Origin: Prochlorococcus sp. AG-402-N10 | Lineage (GTDB): Bacteria > Cyanobacteriota > Cyanobacteriia > PCC-6307 > Cyanobiaceae | NCBI GenBank assembly: GCA_003216465.1 | Contig: QCIU01000005.1 | Span: 1 to 64,000 of the forward strand | Direction: 5' to 3' | Length of the DNA: 64,000 nt | In this document: positions 45,017 through 53,649 of the stretch, piece by piece | Layout of the letters: each line of letters starts with the position of its first letter | Numbering within the stretch: position 1 is the stretch's first letter | Program-made: the position numbers and the translations under genes | The notes under the pieces: model-generated | Databases searched by the model: none | Seen by the model: only the letters and a program-made list of their open reading frames with translations | Told to the model about the DNA's origin: nothing

Positions 45017-45051
45017 TAGTTTTATTTAATTCATATAATTAGATTATTCCC

Positions 45052-45390
45052 TCAAGCAACATTTTGTTGATTATATTTATTTAAAGTTAAATCATGATCA
45101 GTATCGTTTATCTCTTTCGCTGAAGCATCTGCCATACTTCTTGCATCTAAACATAAAACTTTTCTTAGTTTTGCAAAATTAGCAGCATGAGAAATACGTC
45201 CATCTTGCTGGGCATAATATTCAGATCGCTGAAGAATTTGATGCAGATGTGTCAATAAATATGGGCTGATCACTGCAGATACCAATACATCACTATTTTC
45301 GTTAGTTAAAACGTCAGACTGTATTAACTTTTTTTTCTTTTTATCAATTGTTGATCTTTTTGACGAATCAAGTTTTCTTGAATTTTTCAT
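45052..45390 (-). CDS. Hypothetical protein (112 aa)
   Basis: A basic, polar N-terminus (about 1-25, Lys-rich) is followed by a helical region LVSAVISPYLLTHLHQILQR and ISHAANFAKLRKVLCLDARS. No motif is recognised. It is divergent from the ribbon-helix-helix regulator across a 118-bp region with repeats, so it may be one of that regulator's targets. Confidence 0.6.
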   Translation of the reverse strand: MKNSRKLDSSKRSTIDKKKKKLIQSDVLTNENSDVLVSAVISPYLLTHLHQILQRSEYYAQQDGRISHAANFAKLRKVLCLDARSMADASAKEINDTDHDLTLNKYNQQNVA

Positions 45391-45438
45391 AGAGTAAGCA
45401 AGTAACTAATTGATCAAGGGCTTATATATCCTTACTAC

Positions 45439-45498
45439 TAATATACACAAAGATACTACCCTTGACTAACAGTGTATACTAAGAAGTAACAGTTATAC
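45439..45498. promoter_or_regulatory. Repeat-containing divergent promoter region (candidate operator)
   Basis: An inverted repeat TAATATACAC (45439-45448) / GTGTATACTA (45472-45481), 9 of 10 matched, and a direct repeat TAACAGTGTATAC (45467-45479) / TAACAGTTATAC (45487-45498) lie between divergent starts at 45390 and 45509. Ribbon-helix-helix proteins often bind such repeats in their own promoters. Confidence 0.45.
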
Positions 45499-45508
45499 AG
45501 TTTAACTC

Positions 45509-45817
45509 ATGGCAACCCGTCAAAACTCAACTAACGGGAAGCCGAAATCCCCTAGAATACAAGTTGTTATTCCAGAATTAATTTGTAAACAACTTACTAT
45601 TTTAGCTGAGAATCAATCAAGGACAGTAAGTAATATGGCTAAGGTTTTAATTCAAGAAGGTATTAAAAAACATTTAGAAAAAGAAAATAATTCACTTATG
45701 TCTGGTAATAAATTAAATACTGATAATTTTAGAGATTCTTTAGAAAGACAAAGTATAAAAAGATTAAAAGGTGCTCCTCAAAGAATTAGATATCTAAAAA
45801 AATCAGACAATAAATAA
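45509..45817 (+). CDS. Ribbon-helix-helix (CopG/Arc-type) DNA-binding protein
   Basis: Residues about 15-52 form a ribbon-helix-helix motif: IQVVIPELICKQLTILAENQ then SRTVSNMAKVLIQEGIKKHL. A basic tail follows. It is probably a small transcriptional regulator; the target is unknown. The gene converges on ktrA with no gap. Length 102 residues. Confidence 0.78.
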   Translation: MATRQNSTNGKPKSPRIQVVIPELICKQLTILAENQSRTVSNMAKVLIQEGIKKHLEKENNSLMSGNKLNTDNFRDSLERQSIKRLKGAPQRIRYLKKSDNK

Positions 45818-46522
45818 TTAATTTTGAGGTAGTTTTTGTAAATCTACGGTTTTCCCCATAACTACCAAAATATTTCCTCTCTCCAGTATGTATTTTGCAG
45901 GTGGATTTACTGTTAATTGTTCGGCAGGACCAGCAGCAAGAACATTAACTAAATAATTTTTTCTTAAATTAAGATCTCTTAAAGATCTACCAATAAACTC
46001 TTCCGGGACTGTTATTTCATCTATTCCAGTTTTATTATCCAATTCTAGTCTTTCTATCAGATTAGGTCTTACAAGTTCTAAACCTAATCTTTCACCTTGC
46101 ATTCTAGAAGGAAAAACAACTTTATCAGCTCCAACCCTTTTTAACATCTTTTCATGCAAATCACTCGTAGCTCTTGCTATTACTCTTTTAACTTTTGTCC
46201 CTTCACTATCCTTAGCAATAAGAGTAGTTGTAATACTAGCTTCAATTGGCTCACTTATGCCTACCACAACAGTATTCATTTCTAAAATCCCTGATTCTTT
46301 CATTGATTCTTCATCAGTACAATCGATTACTCTTGCCTCAATGGAAGGTTCTAGTTGTCTTAAATCATCAATAGCCTTCTCTGAAGAATCTGCAGCCAAG
46401 ACATCTGCGCCATTACTTATAAGTTCTCTACAAACAGCTGTCCCAAATCTACCAACCCCTACTACTGCAAAAGTTAGAGATTCGTCTTCTTTTTTTGGAG
46501 CCCATTGCCACCAATCAGCCAT
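45818..46522 (-). CDS. ktrA: Potassium uptake regulatory subunit (KtrA/TrkA type)
   Basis: RCK regulatory subunit of a Na+-dependent K+ channel-like uptake system. NAD/ATP-binding GVGRFG (22-27) starts an RCK_N domain (about 16-145), followed by an RCK_C domain (LELDNKTGIDEITVPEEFIG to the C-terminus). 234 residues. It lies 18 bp after ktrB, in an operon that begins with an SLC13 gene. Confidence 0.9.
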   Translation of the reverse strand: MADWWQWAPKKEDESLTFAVVGVGRFGTAVCRELISNGADVLAADSSEKAIDDLRQLEPSIEARVIDCTDEESMKESGILEMNTVVVGISEPIEASITTTLIAKDSEGTKVKRVIARATSDLHEKMLKRVGADKVVFPSRMQGERLGLELVRPNLIERLELDNKTGIDEITVPEEFIGRSLRDLNLRKNYLVNVLAAGPAEQLTVNPPAKYILERGNILVVMGKTVDLQKLPQN

Positions 46523-46540
46523 AATTAATTTTAGTAAAGG

Positions 46541-47944
46541 CTATACATAAAGATCAGCTTTTGGATAGCCAATTCTTTTTTGTCTTTCTATTCTACTCCT
46601 ATATAGAGCCTGCCAAAGAGCACTCAAAAGCAAAAGAATTCCTAGTCTCCCAACGAACATACCAACAATAAGAATAAACTGGCCAAAATGGTTTAATTTA
46701 GCAGTTAAACCGATATCAAAACCTACAGTCGCGAATGCAGAAATGCAAGTGAAAAGTATTTCAAGAAATGTAAAAGATTCTTTTTTAATAAAAGTATTGG
46801 TCGTACTTAACAACATAGCCATAAAAAGAACAAAAAGTAAAGAACCAACAGTTATCCCAACTGCCTTCAAAATAACTTTATCTGAAATTAATCTATTACT
46901 AATAATTACATCTTTTTGTCCTCTTAAAGTTGATCTAGTTGCGGCCATTAAAGCGATAAATGTTGTTGTTTTTATTCCGCCACCAGTGCCGCCCGTACTT
47001 GCTCCAATAAACATCAATGTCATTAATAATAAAAGGCCAGTATCTGAAATTGAATTTAAAGATATTGGGAAATTTGTAAACCCTGCTGTTCTTGCGCTAA
47101 CAGTTTCAAAGATAGAGGATAAAACCCTTTCAAAGAAGTTTAGATCACTGAAAAATTGGCTATTTAATAATGTCTCTATTACAAAAAAACCTAACGATCC
47201 GAATATTATTAAGGAAAAACTTGTCCTAATTACTAATCTAGAATGAAGACTCAGTCTCTTATATGAAAGATTTTTTCTATTACTCCAAAGGTCGTCAATC
47301 ACTCTCCAACCAAGTCCACCCATAACAATTAAAAAAATGAATACAATATTTACAACAAAATTTGATCGGTAATCTTGAAGACTATTAGACCATAATGAAA
47401 AACCTGCATTGTTATAAGCAGAAATACTATGGAATATTGAAGACCAGAGTCTTTGCCAATTATTCTGAATTTCTAAAAATCCAAAAAAGTATAGCACTAT
47501 CGCTCCCAAAGAAATAATAGAAGTAGCAGTAATAACAATACTTTGGAAAGTCCTACCAATGCCACCAACTCCAAATTCATCCAGAGTCTTACCTTTATCC
47601 AATCTGGTTCTAAGCTCAGTTCCTTTTACAACAAATCCTTGCAAGAAAGTAGTAATAGCCATTAAACCCAAGCCACCTGATAAAAGCATAAAAGCCAATA
47701 AAATTTGCCCAAAAATATTTAGATCTACTCCTACATCAATGATAGTTAACCCCGTCACGGTTATTGCAGAAGTAGAAGTAAAAAATGCTTCCCACAAACC
47801 AACATCTGAAGAGGAACATAATGGAGAACTTAAAATTAAGGTTCCAAAAAAGATAATAAATAAACCTGTGACAATTGTGAATTGAGGTACAGATAACTTT
47901 CTGTATACTTCTTTTAATTTATAAAAAAAATTATTTATTTTCAC
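46541..47944 (-). CDS. ktrB: Potassium/sodium uptake membrane subunit (KtrB/TrkH type)
   Basis: Four-repeat cation transporter; each repeat has a selectivity-filter-like turn: ITVTGLT (61-67), NNAGFS, SARTAGFT and ATVGFDIG. 467 residues with about ten membrane helices. The start is GTG 47944. It pairs with ktrA downstream. Potassium uptake for osmotic balance is the family role. Confidence 0.92.
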   Translation of the reverse strand: MKINNFFYKLKEVYRKLSVPQFTIVTGLFIIFFGTLILSSPLCSSSDVGLWEAFFTSTSAITVTGLTIIDVGVDLNIFGQILLAFMLLSGGLGLMAITTFLQGFVVKGTELRTRLDKGKTLDEFGVGGIGRTFQSIVITATSIISLGAIVLYFFGFLEIQNNWQRLWSSIFHSISAYNNAGFSLWSNSLQDYRSNFVVNIVFIFLIVMGGLGWRVIDDLWSNRKNLSYKRLSLHSRLVIRTSFSLIIFGSLGFFVIETLLNSQFFSDLNFFERVLSSIFETVSARTAGFTNFPISLNSISDTGLLLLMTLMFIGASTGGTGGGIKTTTFIALMAATRSTLRGQKDVIISNRLISDKVILKAVGITVGSLLFVLFMAMLLSTTNTFIKKESFTFLEILFTCISAFATVGFDIGLTAKLNHFGQFILIVGMFVGRLGILLLLSALWQALYRSRIERQKRIGYPKADLYV

Positions 47945-47954
47945 TTTAATGAAT

Positions 47955-49763
47955 TTATTTAAAATTTAAAATTATCAAGGCCGGAATAGTTAGTGACATT
48001 ATAAGTGTTAAACCTGCTCCGTATTTTGCAATATCAAAAAATCTATATCTTCCTGGTCCATACACCATTAGATTTGTTTGGTAACCCATTGGAGTTAAAA
48101 AAGATTGACTTGCTCCAAATAATACAAGCATTATTAAAGCATTTGGTGAAATACCAAGAACGGATTTTAACTCAATAGCGACAGGCAATATCAGCGCAAC
48201 TGAAGCAGCATTACTAATAAATTGAGTAAGAATTACAGTAGATATGAAAATCACCATTAATGCGAAATATAAAGGCATCCCGTTTAAAACAAAATTTAAA
48301 TTTATTGCTATCAAATCTGCTAGTCCAGTTACTTGCATGGCTACGCTGAAACTGGATAACGATCCTAATAATAAAATTATATCAAGCCTAATTGATCTTT
48401 GAATTTCTGCAGGACGTAAACATCCAAACGCAACCATTGCGATAACTGCCAAAAGAACTGAACCTACTAAAGGAATATTAGTTAATGAAGGTAAGAGAAC
48501 CATACCTATTGCTATTGCAATTGCAATAGGTTTTCTAATTAAAACGGGTAAATCATCTTCAAATTGATCCAAAATCAATAAATCATTACTCGCTTGAAGA
48601 CCTCTTATTGAATCAAGAGGTGCTTGAAGCAATAATACATCTCCTGCTCTTAAGACGGCTTGACCTAGCCTTTCCTGCACAGTTTGTTGTCCTCTTCTCA
48701 GTGCTAATACTGTTGCGTTATGTCTTTGCCTAAATCTTAGCTCTCTTAAACTTGCTCCTGCTAAAGTTGAACCTGATGGTAGTAAGGCTTCAAAAGTTTT
48801 TGTACCCTCTTCAGTAGAAAGAAGATTACTACCTGCTAAAGATCTCTTATTTTCAGCTAATAAAATTGTATGTTCTTGTTGCAAGCGCAATAAATCAGCC
48901 CTCGTAACACGTATTATTAATCTATCTTCAGGTTCAAATTTGCGATCAGCAAGAGGTGGCAATATTACCTTTCCGTTCCTTTGCAACTCAAGAACATCAA
49001 CATCAAATCGTCTTTGCAATCTACTATTTCTTACTGATTGACCTACTAATTCAGATGCAGCAGGAATAGTAACTTCTGTAAAATAAATGTTCATGTTACC
49101 ATTTTTTATAAAATCTTTATTTCTTCCTCTATCTGGCAGAAGTATATCTGAGGCAAGGATCATATAGATTGTGCCTATTAACCAAACCGGTAACCCTATT
49201 GAAGTCAAGCTAAATAACTCAAGGGCACCATATCCTAGTTGTTGGCTAATATCACTCACTAAAAGATTTACTGAGCTCCCTAAAAGTGTAAGTGTTCCTC
49301 CTAATAAAGTTGCAAAAGATAAAGGTAAAAGGACTTTAGAAGGTGAAATATTTCGCCGCTCGCACCAACCTTCAATTAATGGTAGAAGTGAAGCCACGAC
49401 TGGGGTATTAGGTACAATTCCAGATATTGGAGCTATTAAAAAAGTTATCAATGAAATTAATTTCTTAGGAGTTTTAATATTTTCAGAAGATATAAGCTCT
49501 CTTACCCTATCTAAAGCACCGCTTTTAAATAATGCAGATGAGACTGCAAATAAACCCATCAACGTAATTAAAGAAGGACTTCCAAATCCAGCTAAAGCTT
49601 TTTCAGGAGTAAGTACACCGGTTACAATAAATATTCCAACGCATAATAAGCCAGTCAATTCAGGGGCAATCGTATTTCTTATAAATAAAATTAATGACAA
49701 GAATATTACTAATACTGTTATAAAAGCATCGAAATTATTACTAAAAAAAGAAATTAAATTCAT
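47955..49763 (-). CDS. SLC13-type anion transporter with two RCK_C domains
   Basis: Na+-coupled divalent anion transporter family (sulfate, dicarboxylate or arsenite relatives). N-terminal and C-terminal membrane blocks flank two TrkA_C (RCK_C) domains (about 225-290 and 330-400), as in the SAC1/YfbS-like group. The SNAASVALILPVAIEL stretch is a typical SLC13 motif. 602 residues. Its stop lies 10 bp before ktrB, so it leads the operon. Nearby cysH hints at sulfate, but the substrate is not proven. Confidence 0.85.
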   Translation of the reverse strand: MNLISFFSNNFDAFITVLVIFLSLILFIRNTIAPELTGLLCVGIFIVTGVLTPEKALAGFGSPSLITLMGLFAVSSALFKSGALDRVRELISSENIKTPKKLISLITFLIAPISGIVPNTPVVASLLPLIEGWCERRNISPSKVLLPLSFATLLGGTLTLLGSSVNLLVSDISQQLGYGALELFSLTSIGLPVWLIGTIYMILASDILLPDRGRNKDFIKNGNMNIYFTEVTIPAASELVGQSVRNSRLQRRFDVDVLELQRNGKVILPPLADRKFEPEDRLIIRVTRADLLRLQQEHTILLAENKRSLAGSNLLSTEEGTKTFEALLPSGSTLAGASLRELRFRQRHNATVLALRRGQQTVQERLGQAVLRAGDVLLLQAPLDSIRGLQASNDLLILDQFEDDLPVLIRKPIAIAIAIGMVLLPSLTNIPLVGSVLLAVIAMVAFGCLRPAEIQRSIRLDIILLLGSLSSFSVAMQVTGLADLIAINLNFVLNGMPLYFALMVIFISTVILTQFISNAASVALILPVAIELKSVLGISPNALIMLVLFGASQSFLTPMGYQTNLMVYGPGRYRFFDIAKYGAGLTLIMSLTIPALIILNFK

Positions 49764-49812
49764 ATCAAACTTATTTAACCCAATATACCTATAAACAATA
49801 TGTCAAAAAAGT

Positions 49813-51006
49813 TTAAACTTCTTTTGGATATTTGTTAATAAATTGATTTAAGAAAGATTTTTTTTGAAATAACCAAGAAGCTCCTGATTTTAAGGTTTTA
49901 CTAATAGCAGGCATTTTAGAAGCATATATCAATCTTCTCGCCTCAAATGCAAATTTCCCTGATAAAGTTACACCTAACGCAGAAATTGATGCTTCCCCTA
50001 TCCCTAAGCTAATCATTTCACCATTATCTTGGAATTCAAAAGGCAAAAGCTCTTTTTCAAGACAAAGTAGTTCCAGATTTTTAGCGAGATGATTTCCTTC
50101 TTGCATAGCAACTTGTGCAGTCAAAGGTAAATCTTCCATGCCTTCTATAATTGAAATATCACCAATAGCAAAAGAATTTACATAATTATTGATCTGAAAA
50201 TTTTCATTCACTAGAATTCTTCCATCTTTTTGAGCAATTTTTTCATCAATATAGGGTAGGTTAGGTTTAACGCCCGCAGTCCAAACGACGAGATCATGAT
50301 CTAAATCTTGAATTCCAGAATCGTTTGAAATACTAATTTTTTGTTCTGAAATTTCTTTTACAGTTGTATTTAAAAGAATATTTATTTTTCTATTTTCTAA
50401 AGCTTTCTCAGCTTCTTCTCTATTGAAAATCTTATTTTTACTTAAAATCTCATTAGATCTTTCAACTAAGTAAATATTAAATTTATTTTCATGTATATCA
50501 TAAATCTTACAAGCTATTTCTACTCCAGAAGGACCAGCTCCAATTATAAATAAGTTCCTTTTAATATTATCTTTTTGAATTTTTAATAAAAAAGTTTTTA
50601 ATTTGTTAAGGTCATTTAAATTATTAAAAAAATAACAATGTTCTTCGACACCTTTTACTAATAAATTATTTGATATAGATCCTGTACAAAGAACTAAAAA
50701 TTCATATCCAACTTTTAATTCATCACTAAATTCAAGAATATTTTCATCGAAATTAATTTTTGTTAAACAATTTCTGAGAAAAGTTATCCCTGAATTAGAA
50801 AATATATCAGAAAATTCAGGAGCAGCTTCCCACATTGGTAATTCTTCGCTTAAAACTTCATACATTAGGGGTTTAAACATGAAATTTGCTTCAGAATCAA
50901 CAACTAGAATTGGTAAAGAAGGATTAAGTCGCTTTAAATTTGAAGCAACTGTCATACCACCAAAACCTGCGCCAACTATTACTATTGGTTTTTTTATTGA
51001 TTTCAT
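49813..51006 (-). CDS. Type II NADH dehydrogenase-like FAD oxidoreductase
   Basis: Two Rossmann folds: FAD-binding IVGAGFGGM (10-18) and NAD-binding FIIGAGPSGVEIA (about 155-167), then AIGDISIIEG near residue 290, the order of NDH-2 (Ndb) proteins. 397 residues. Near residues 350-397 a hydrophobic-aromatic tail may attach to the membrane. It transfers electrons from NADH to quinone, by family role. Divergent from cysH. Confidence 0.85.
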   Translation of the reverse strand: MKSIKKPIVIVGAGFGGMTVASNLKRLNPSLPILVVDSEANFMFKPLMYEVLSEELPMWEAAPEFSDIFSNSGITFLRNCLTKINFDENILEFSDELKVGYEFLVLCTGSISNNLLVKGVEEHCYFFNNLNDLNKLKTFLLKIQKDNIKRNLFIIGAGPSGVEIACKIYDIHENKFNIYLVERSNEILSKNKIFNREEAEKALENRKINILLNTTVKEISEQKISISNDSGIQDLDHDLVVWTAGVKPNLPYIDEKIAQKDGRILVNENFQINNYVNSFAIGDISIIEGMEDLPLTAQVAMQEGNHLAKNLELLCLEKELLPFEFQDNGEMISLGIGEASISALGVTLSGKFAFEARRLIYASKMPAISKTLKSGASWLFQKKSFLNQFINKYPKEV

Positions 51007-51098
51007 AAAGGATATATTGTTAAACCTAAATGTATTATTAAATTAAACGAATAAAATTAAAACTGAGCGAAATAACCTCTAATCCCTAACTACATTTG

Positions 51099-51824
51099 AT
51101 GATGATTGAGAAAACGCTAGAAAGTATTCAACTTAATTTAGAAGAGCATAATCGTAATTTTAAAAAAATGAATCCCAAAGAAATAATATTATGGGGTTAT
51201 AAAAACTTTGAGAATCACTTTGCTATAACAACAAGCTTCGGTATACAATCATCAGTTATTTTACATATGGTGCAGCAATGCTCACTCCAAAAAAAAATTA
51301 AGATTTATTGGATAGATACAGGTTACTTACCATCAGAAACTTATAACTATGCTGAGAGACTTATTAATGATTTGTCTTTAGAGATAGAGGTTTTACAAAG
51401 TGAATTATCGCCAGCAAGAATGGAATCTTTATATGGAAAACTTTGGGAAACTAATAAATCAAAGGATTTGGATAAGTACCATGAAATAAGAAAAATAACA
51501 CCTTTAGAAAATGCTTTAAATAAAAACCAAATATATTGCTGGGCTAGTGGTGTGAGATCAGAACAAACAGATAATAGGAATAAAATGGAATTTATTGATT
51601 TAATCCGGGAAAGACTTTCTTTGAGACCTTTGTTGAACTGGACAAACAAAGATATTTTTTATTACATGAAAGAAAATAAATTACCTTCTCACCCACTTTT
51701 CTTAAAAGGTTATTCCACTGTAGGAGATTGGCATTCTAGCTCTCCTGATAGTATCCACAATAAAGGTCGATCAACAAGATTTGGCGGGAGGAAGCAAGAA
51801 TGCGGGATTCATACTGAAAGTTAA
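51099..51824 (+). CDS. cysH: Phosphoadenylyl-sulfate (PAPS) reductase
   Basis: Reduces PAPS to sulfite using thioredoxin. It has the PP-loop-like TTSFGIQSSVILHM, WIDTGYLPSETY and the active-site Cys in the C-terminal KQECGIH. The Cys pairs that bind Fe-S in APS reductases are missing, so PAPS is the likelier substrate. The ATG at 51099 (or 51102) is preferred over a TTG at 51096. About 241 residues. coaX follows after 17 bp. Confidence 0.92.
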   Translation: MMIEKTLESIQLNLEEHNRNFKKMNPKEIILWGYKNFENHFAITTSFGIQSSVILHMVQQCSLQKKIKIYWIDTGYLPSETYNYAERLINDLSLEIEVLQSELSPARMESLYGKLWETNKSKDLDKYHEIRKITPLENALNKNQIYCWASGVRSEQTDNRNKMEFIDLIRERLSLRPLLNWTNKDIFYYMKENKLPSHPLFLKGYSTVGDWHSSSPDSIHNKGRSTRFGGRKQECGIHTES

Positions 51825-51841
51825 AATTTTATTTCATAACG

Positions 51842-52522
51842 ATGGTCGAAGATATTAATTTTTTATTAGTTGGCAATAGTAGGCTTCACTGGGCAGAATA
51901 TTTACAAAATAAGTACAAGTTCTATCACACACAAAGTAATAATAAGATTCCACAAAATATCAAGTTAAATAATTTAATTTGGGCATCAGTAGGTAAATTA
52001 CCTTATTTATTTCTTAAAAAAGAAAATGAAATCAAGACTAAAGATATTAAATTAAAAAACCTTCCTGATTATTTTGGGGTTGATAGAGCTCTTGGATGTT
52101 TGGAAGCTCTAAAAATAATAGAAAACCCTCTCCAAAAGAATCTATTAATAGCTGATTGCGGCACAACTTTATCACTTACTAAGTTAACTGCGAAGGGCTC
52201 TATTATTGGTGGGCAAATAACACCTGGTTTTCTCACACAATTAAAATCTATGGAAAAATATACCAAGAATCTCAAGGCTCCTAAAAAGTACGAAATTCCT
52301 TTGGAGGATTTTTTAATTAGAACAGAAGATTCAATGTTAAAAGGGGTATATAACTCTCTCATAGGTGTAATTAACTTATCATTTGACCAAACAAAAGATA
52401 TTTTAATTATGTGCGGAGGAGATTCTGAATTAATAGGTGATGGATTAAAACAATATTACAAAGGAATTATTATCGCCCCTAATTTAGTTATGCAAGGAAT
52501 GATCTCACACTTCAATAATTAA
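51842..52522 (+). CDS. coaX: Type III pantothenate kinase
   Basis: First step of coenzyme A synthesis. The ASKHA fold is recognised from LLVGNSRLHWAEY, GVDRALGCLEAL, IADCGTTLSLTKL and IIGGQITPGF. 226 residues, slightly short for the family. It is convergent with the peroxiredoxin gene. Confidence 0.9.
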   Translation: MVEDINFLLVGNSRLHWAEYLQNKYKFYHTQSNNKIPQNIKLNNLIWASVGKLPYLFLKKENEIKTKDIKLKNLPDYFGVDRALGCLEALKIIENPLQKNLLIADCGTTLSLTKLTAKGSIIGGQITPGFLTQLKSMEKYTKNLKAPKKYEIPLEDFLIRTEDSMLKGVYNSLIGVINLSFDQTKDILIMCGGDSELIGDGLKQYYKGIIIAPNLVMQGMISHFNN

Positions 52523-52525
52523 AAA

Positions 52526-52993
52526 TTACTTTAATCGTAAATCTGCAATGATGTGGTCTGCCATTATAGCTGCTTTAACCTTTAGGTAAATTTTTTCAAC
52601 TTTACCATCAGTATCAATTAAAAAAGTATTTCTCATCATTCCCATATATTCCTTTCCCATAAATTTTTTAAGACCATAACTATCATAATCAGAAGAAACT
52701 TTATAAGGTTCAGGATCAGTCAAGAGAATAAAAGGTAAGTCAAATTTTTCTATAAATTTCTGATGTGAAGAAGCACTATCTTTGCTAATTCCAAGAACTA
52801 CAAAATTATTTTCTTTAAGTAAATCCCAATTTTCCTTAAAATTACAAGCCTCTTTAGTACAACCTGGAGTGTTATCTTTTGGATAAAAATATAGTATTAT
52901 TCGTTTACCTTTAAAGTCCTTTAAAGATACGTCTTTTTCACAAGAGTCTTTTAAATTAAACTCTGGTGCTTTATCACCAACCTTAAGAGCCAT
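52526..52993 (-). CDS. bcp: Peroxiredoxin Q / bacterioferritin comigratory protein
   Basis: Thiol peroxidase that detoxifies hydroperoxides. Peroxidatic Cys45 and resolving Cys50 lie in NTPGCTKEAC; MALKVGDKAPEF is the family start, so ATG 52993 is chosen over an upstream in-frame start. 155 residues. Its start codon shares a base with the start of the divergent phosphopantetheinyl transferase. Confidence 0.94.
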   Translation of the reverse strand: MALKVGDKAPEFNLKDSCEKDVSLKDFKGKRIILYFYPKDNTPGCTKEACNFKENWDLLKENNFVVLGISKDSASSHQKFIEKFDLPFILLTDPEPYKVSSDYDSYGLKKFMGKEYMGMMRNTFLIDTDGKVEKIYLKVKAAIMADHIIADLRLK

Positions 52994-53649
52994 TGAAATT
53001 ATTAAATAACTATGAATATAAAATACCAAAAATCTGGTTACATGAAATCAAAGGTGTACAAGATGTCGCAACACTGAAAGAACTTGAAATTGCAAATAAG
53101 CTCTCAAGGCAAAGAGCAAATATTTTTTTAGAAAGCAGAGCTTATATAAGAAAATCTTTAGGGACTCTTTTTAATATAAATCCATTAGAAATACCAATAA
53201 TTGCAAATCCAGGAGAGCCTCCTAAATTACCTAAAGGTATGGGACATTTAAGTTTTAGTCATTGCAGTGATGCCATTATATTAGTCTGGCATACAAAAAA
53301 AATTGGAATTGATATTGAAAGACTCGATAGAGATTTTAATTATACAAAATTAGCAAAAAAATATTTCTTTAACTCAAAAAGAACAAATAATACTAGTAAA
53401 TTAGACAAAAACTCCATCTTAAATCAATGGTGCGCTATCGAGGCTGCTATAAAATGCGATCATGGGAAGCTAGCTAAGGATATAAAAGAATGGCAATATA
53501 ATGAAAACGAAAAAACGCTATTTCATAAAAAAAAGAAACTAAAGTTTAAATTTTCCCAAATCAATTTTTATAAATGGACAATCTCTTTAGCTTATAAAGA
53601 AAGATCTTTCTATAAACCTAATATAATTTGCAGCTCAAAAATAGTTTAA
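52993..53649 (+). CDS. 4'-phosphopantetheinyl transferase (Sfp type)
   Basis: Activates acyl carrier protein with phosphopantetheine. GIDIE (105-109) binds Mg and the following WCAIEAAIK (146-154) matches the WxxKEAxxK motif, except that Ile149 replaces the Lys. Glu150 and Lys154 are kept. The start is TTG 52993, immediately overlapping the peroxiredoxin ATG; no ATG lies near. 218 residues. Confidence 0.85.
   Translation: MKLLNNYEYKIPKIWLHEIKGVQDVATLKELEIANKLSRQRANIFLESRAYIRKSLGTLFNINPLEIPIIANPGEPPKLPKGMGHLSFSHCSDAIILVWHTKKIGIDIERLDRDFNYTKLAKKYFFNSKRTNNTSKLDKNSILNQWCAIEAAIKCDHGKLAKDIKEWQYNENEKTLFHKKKKLKFKFSQINFYKWTISLAYKERSFYKPNIICSSKIV

Noticed and set aside
46743-47246. Plus-strand frame of 167 codons opposite ktrB
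   Set aside because: It lies fully inside ktrB, which has clear selectivity-filter motifs; no independent support.
49171-49794. Long plus-strand frame (207 codons) opposite the SLC13 gene
   Set aside because: It is the antisense shadow of a long hydrophobic coding region; composition is Pro/Ser/Lys-rich as expected for such shadows.
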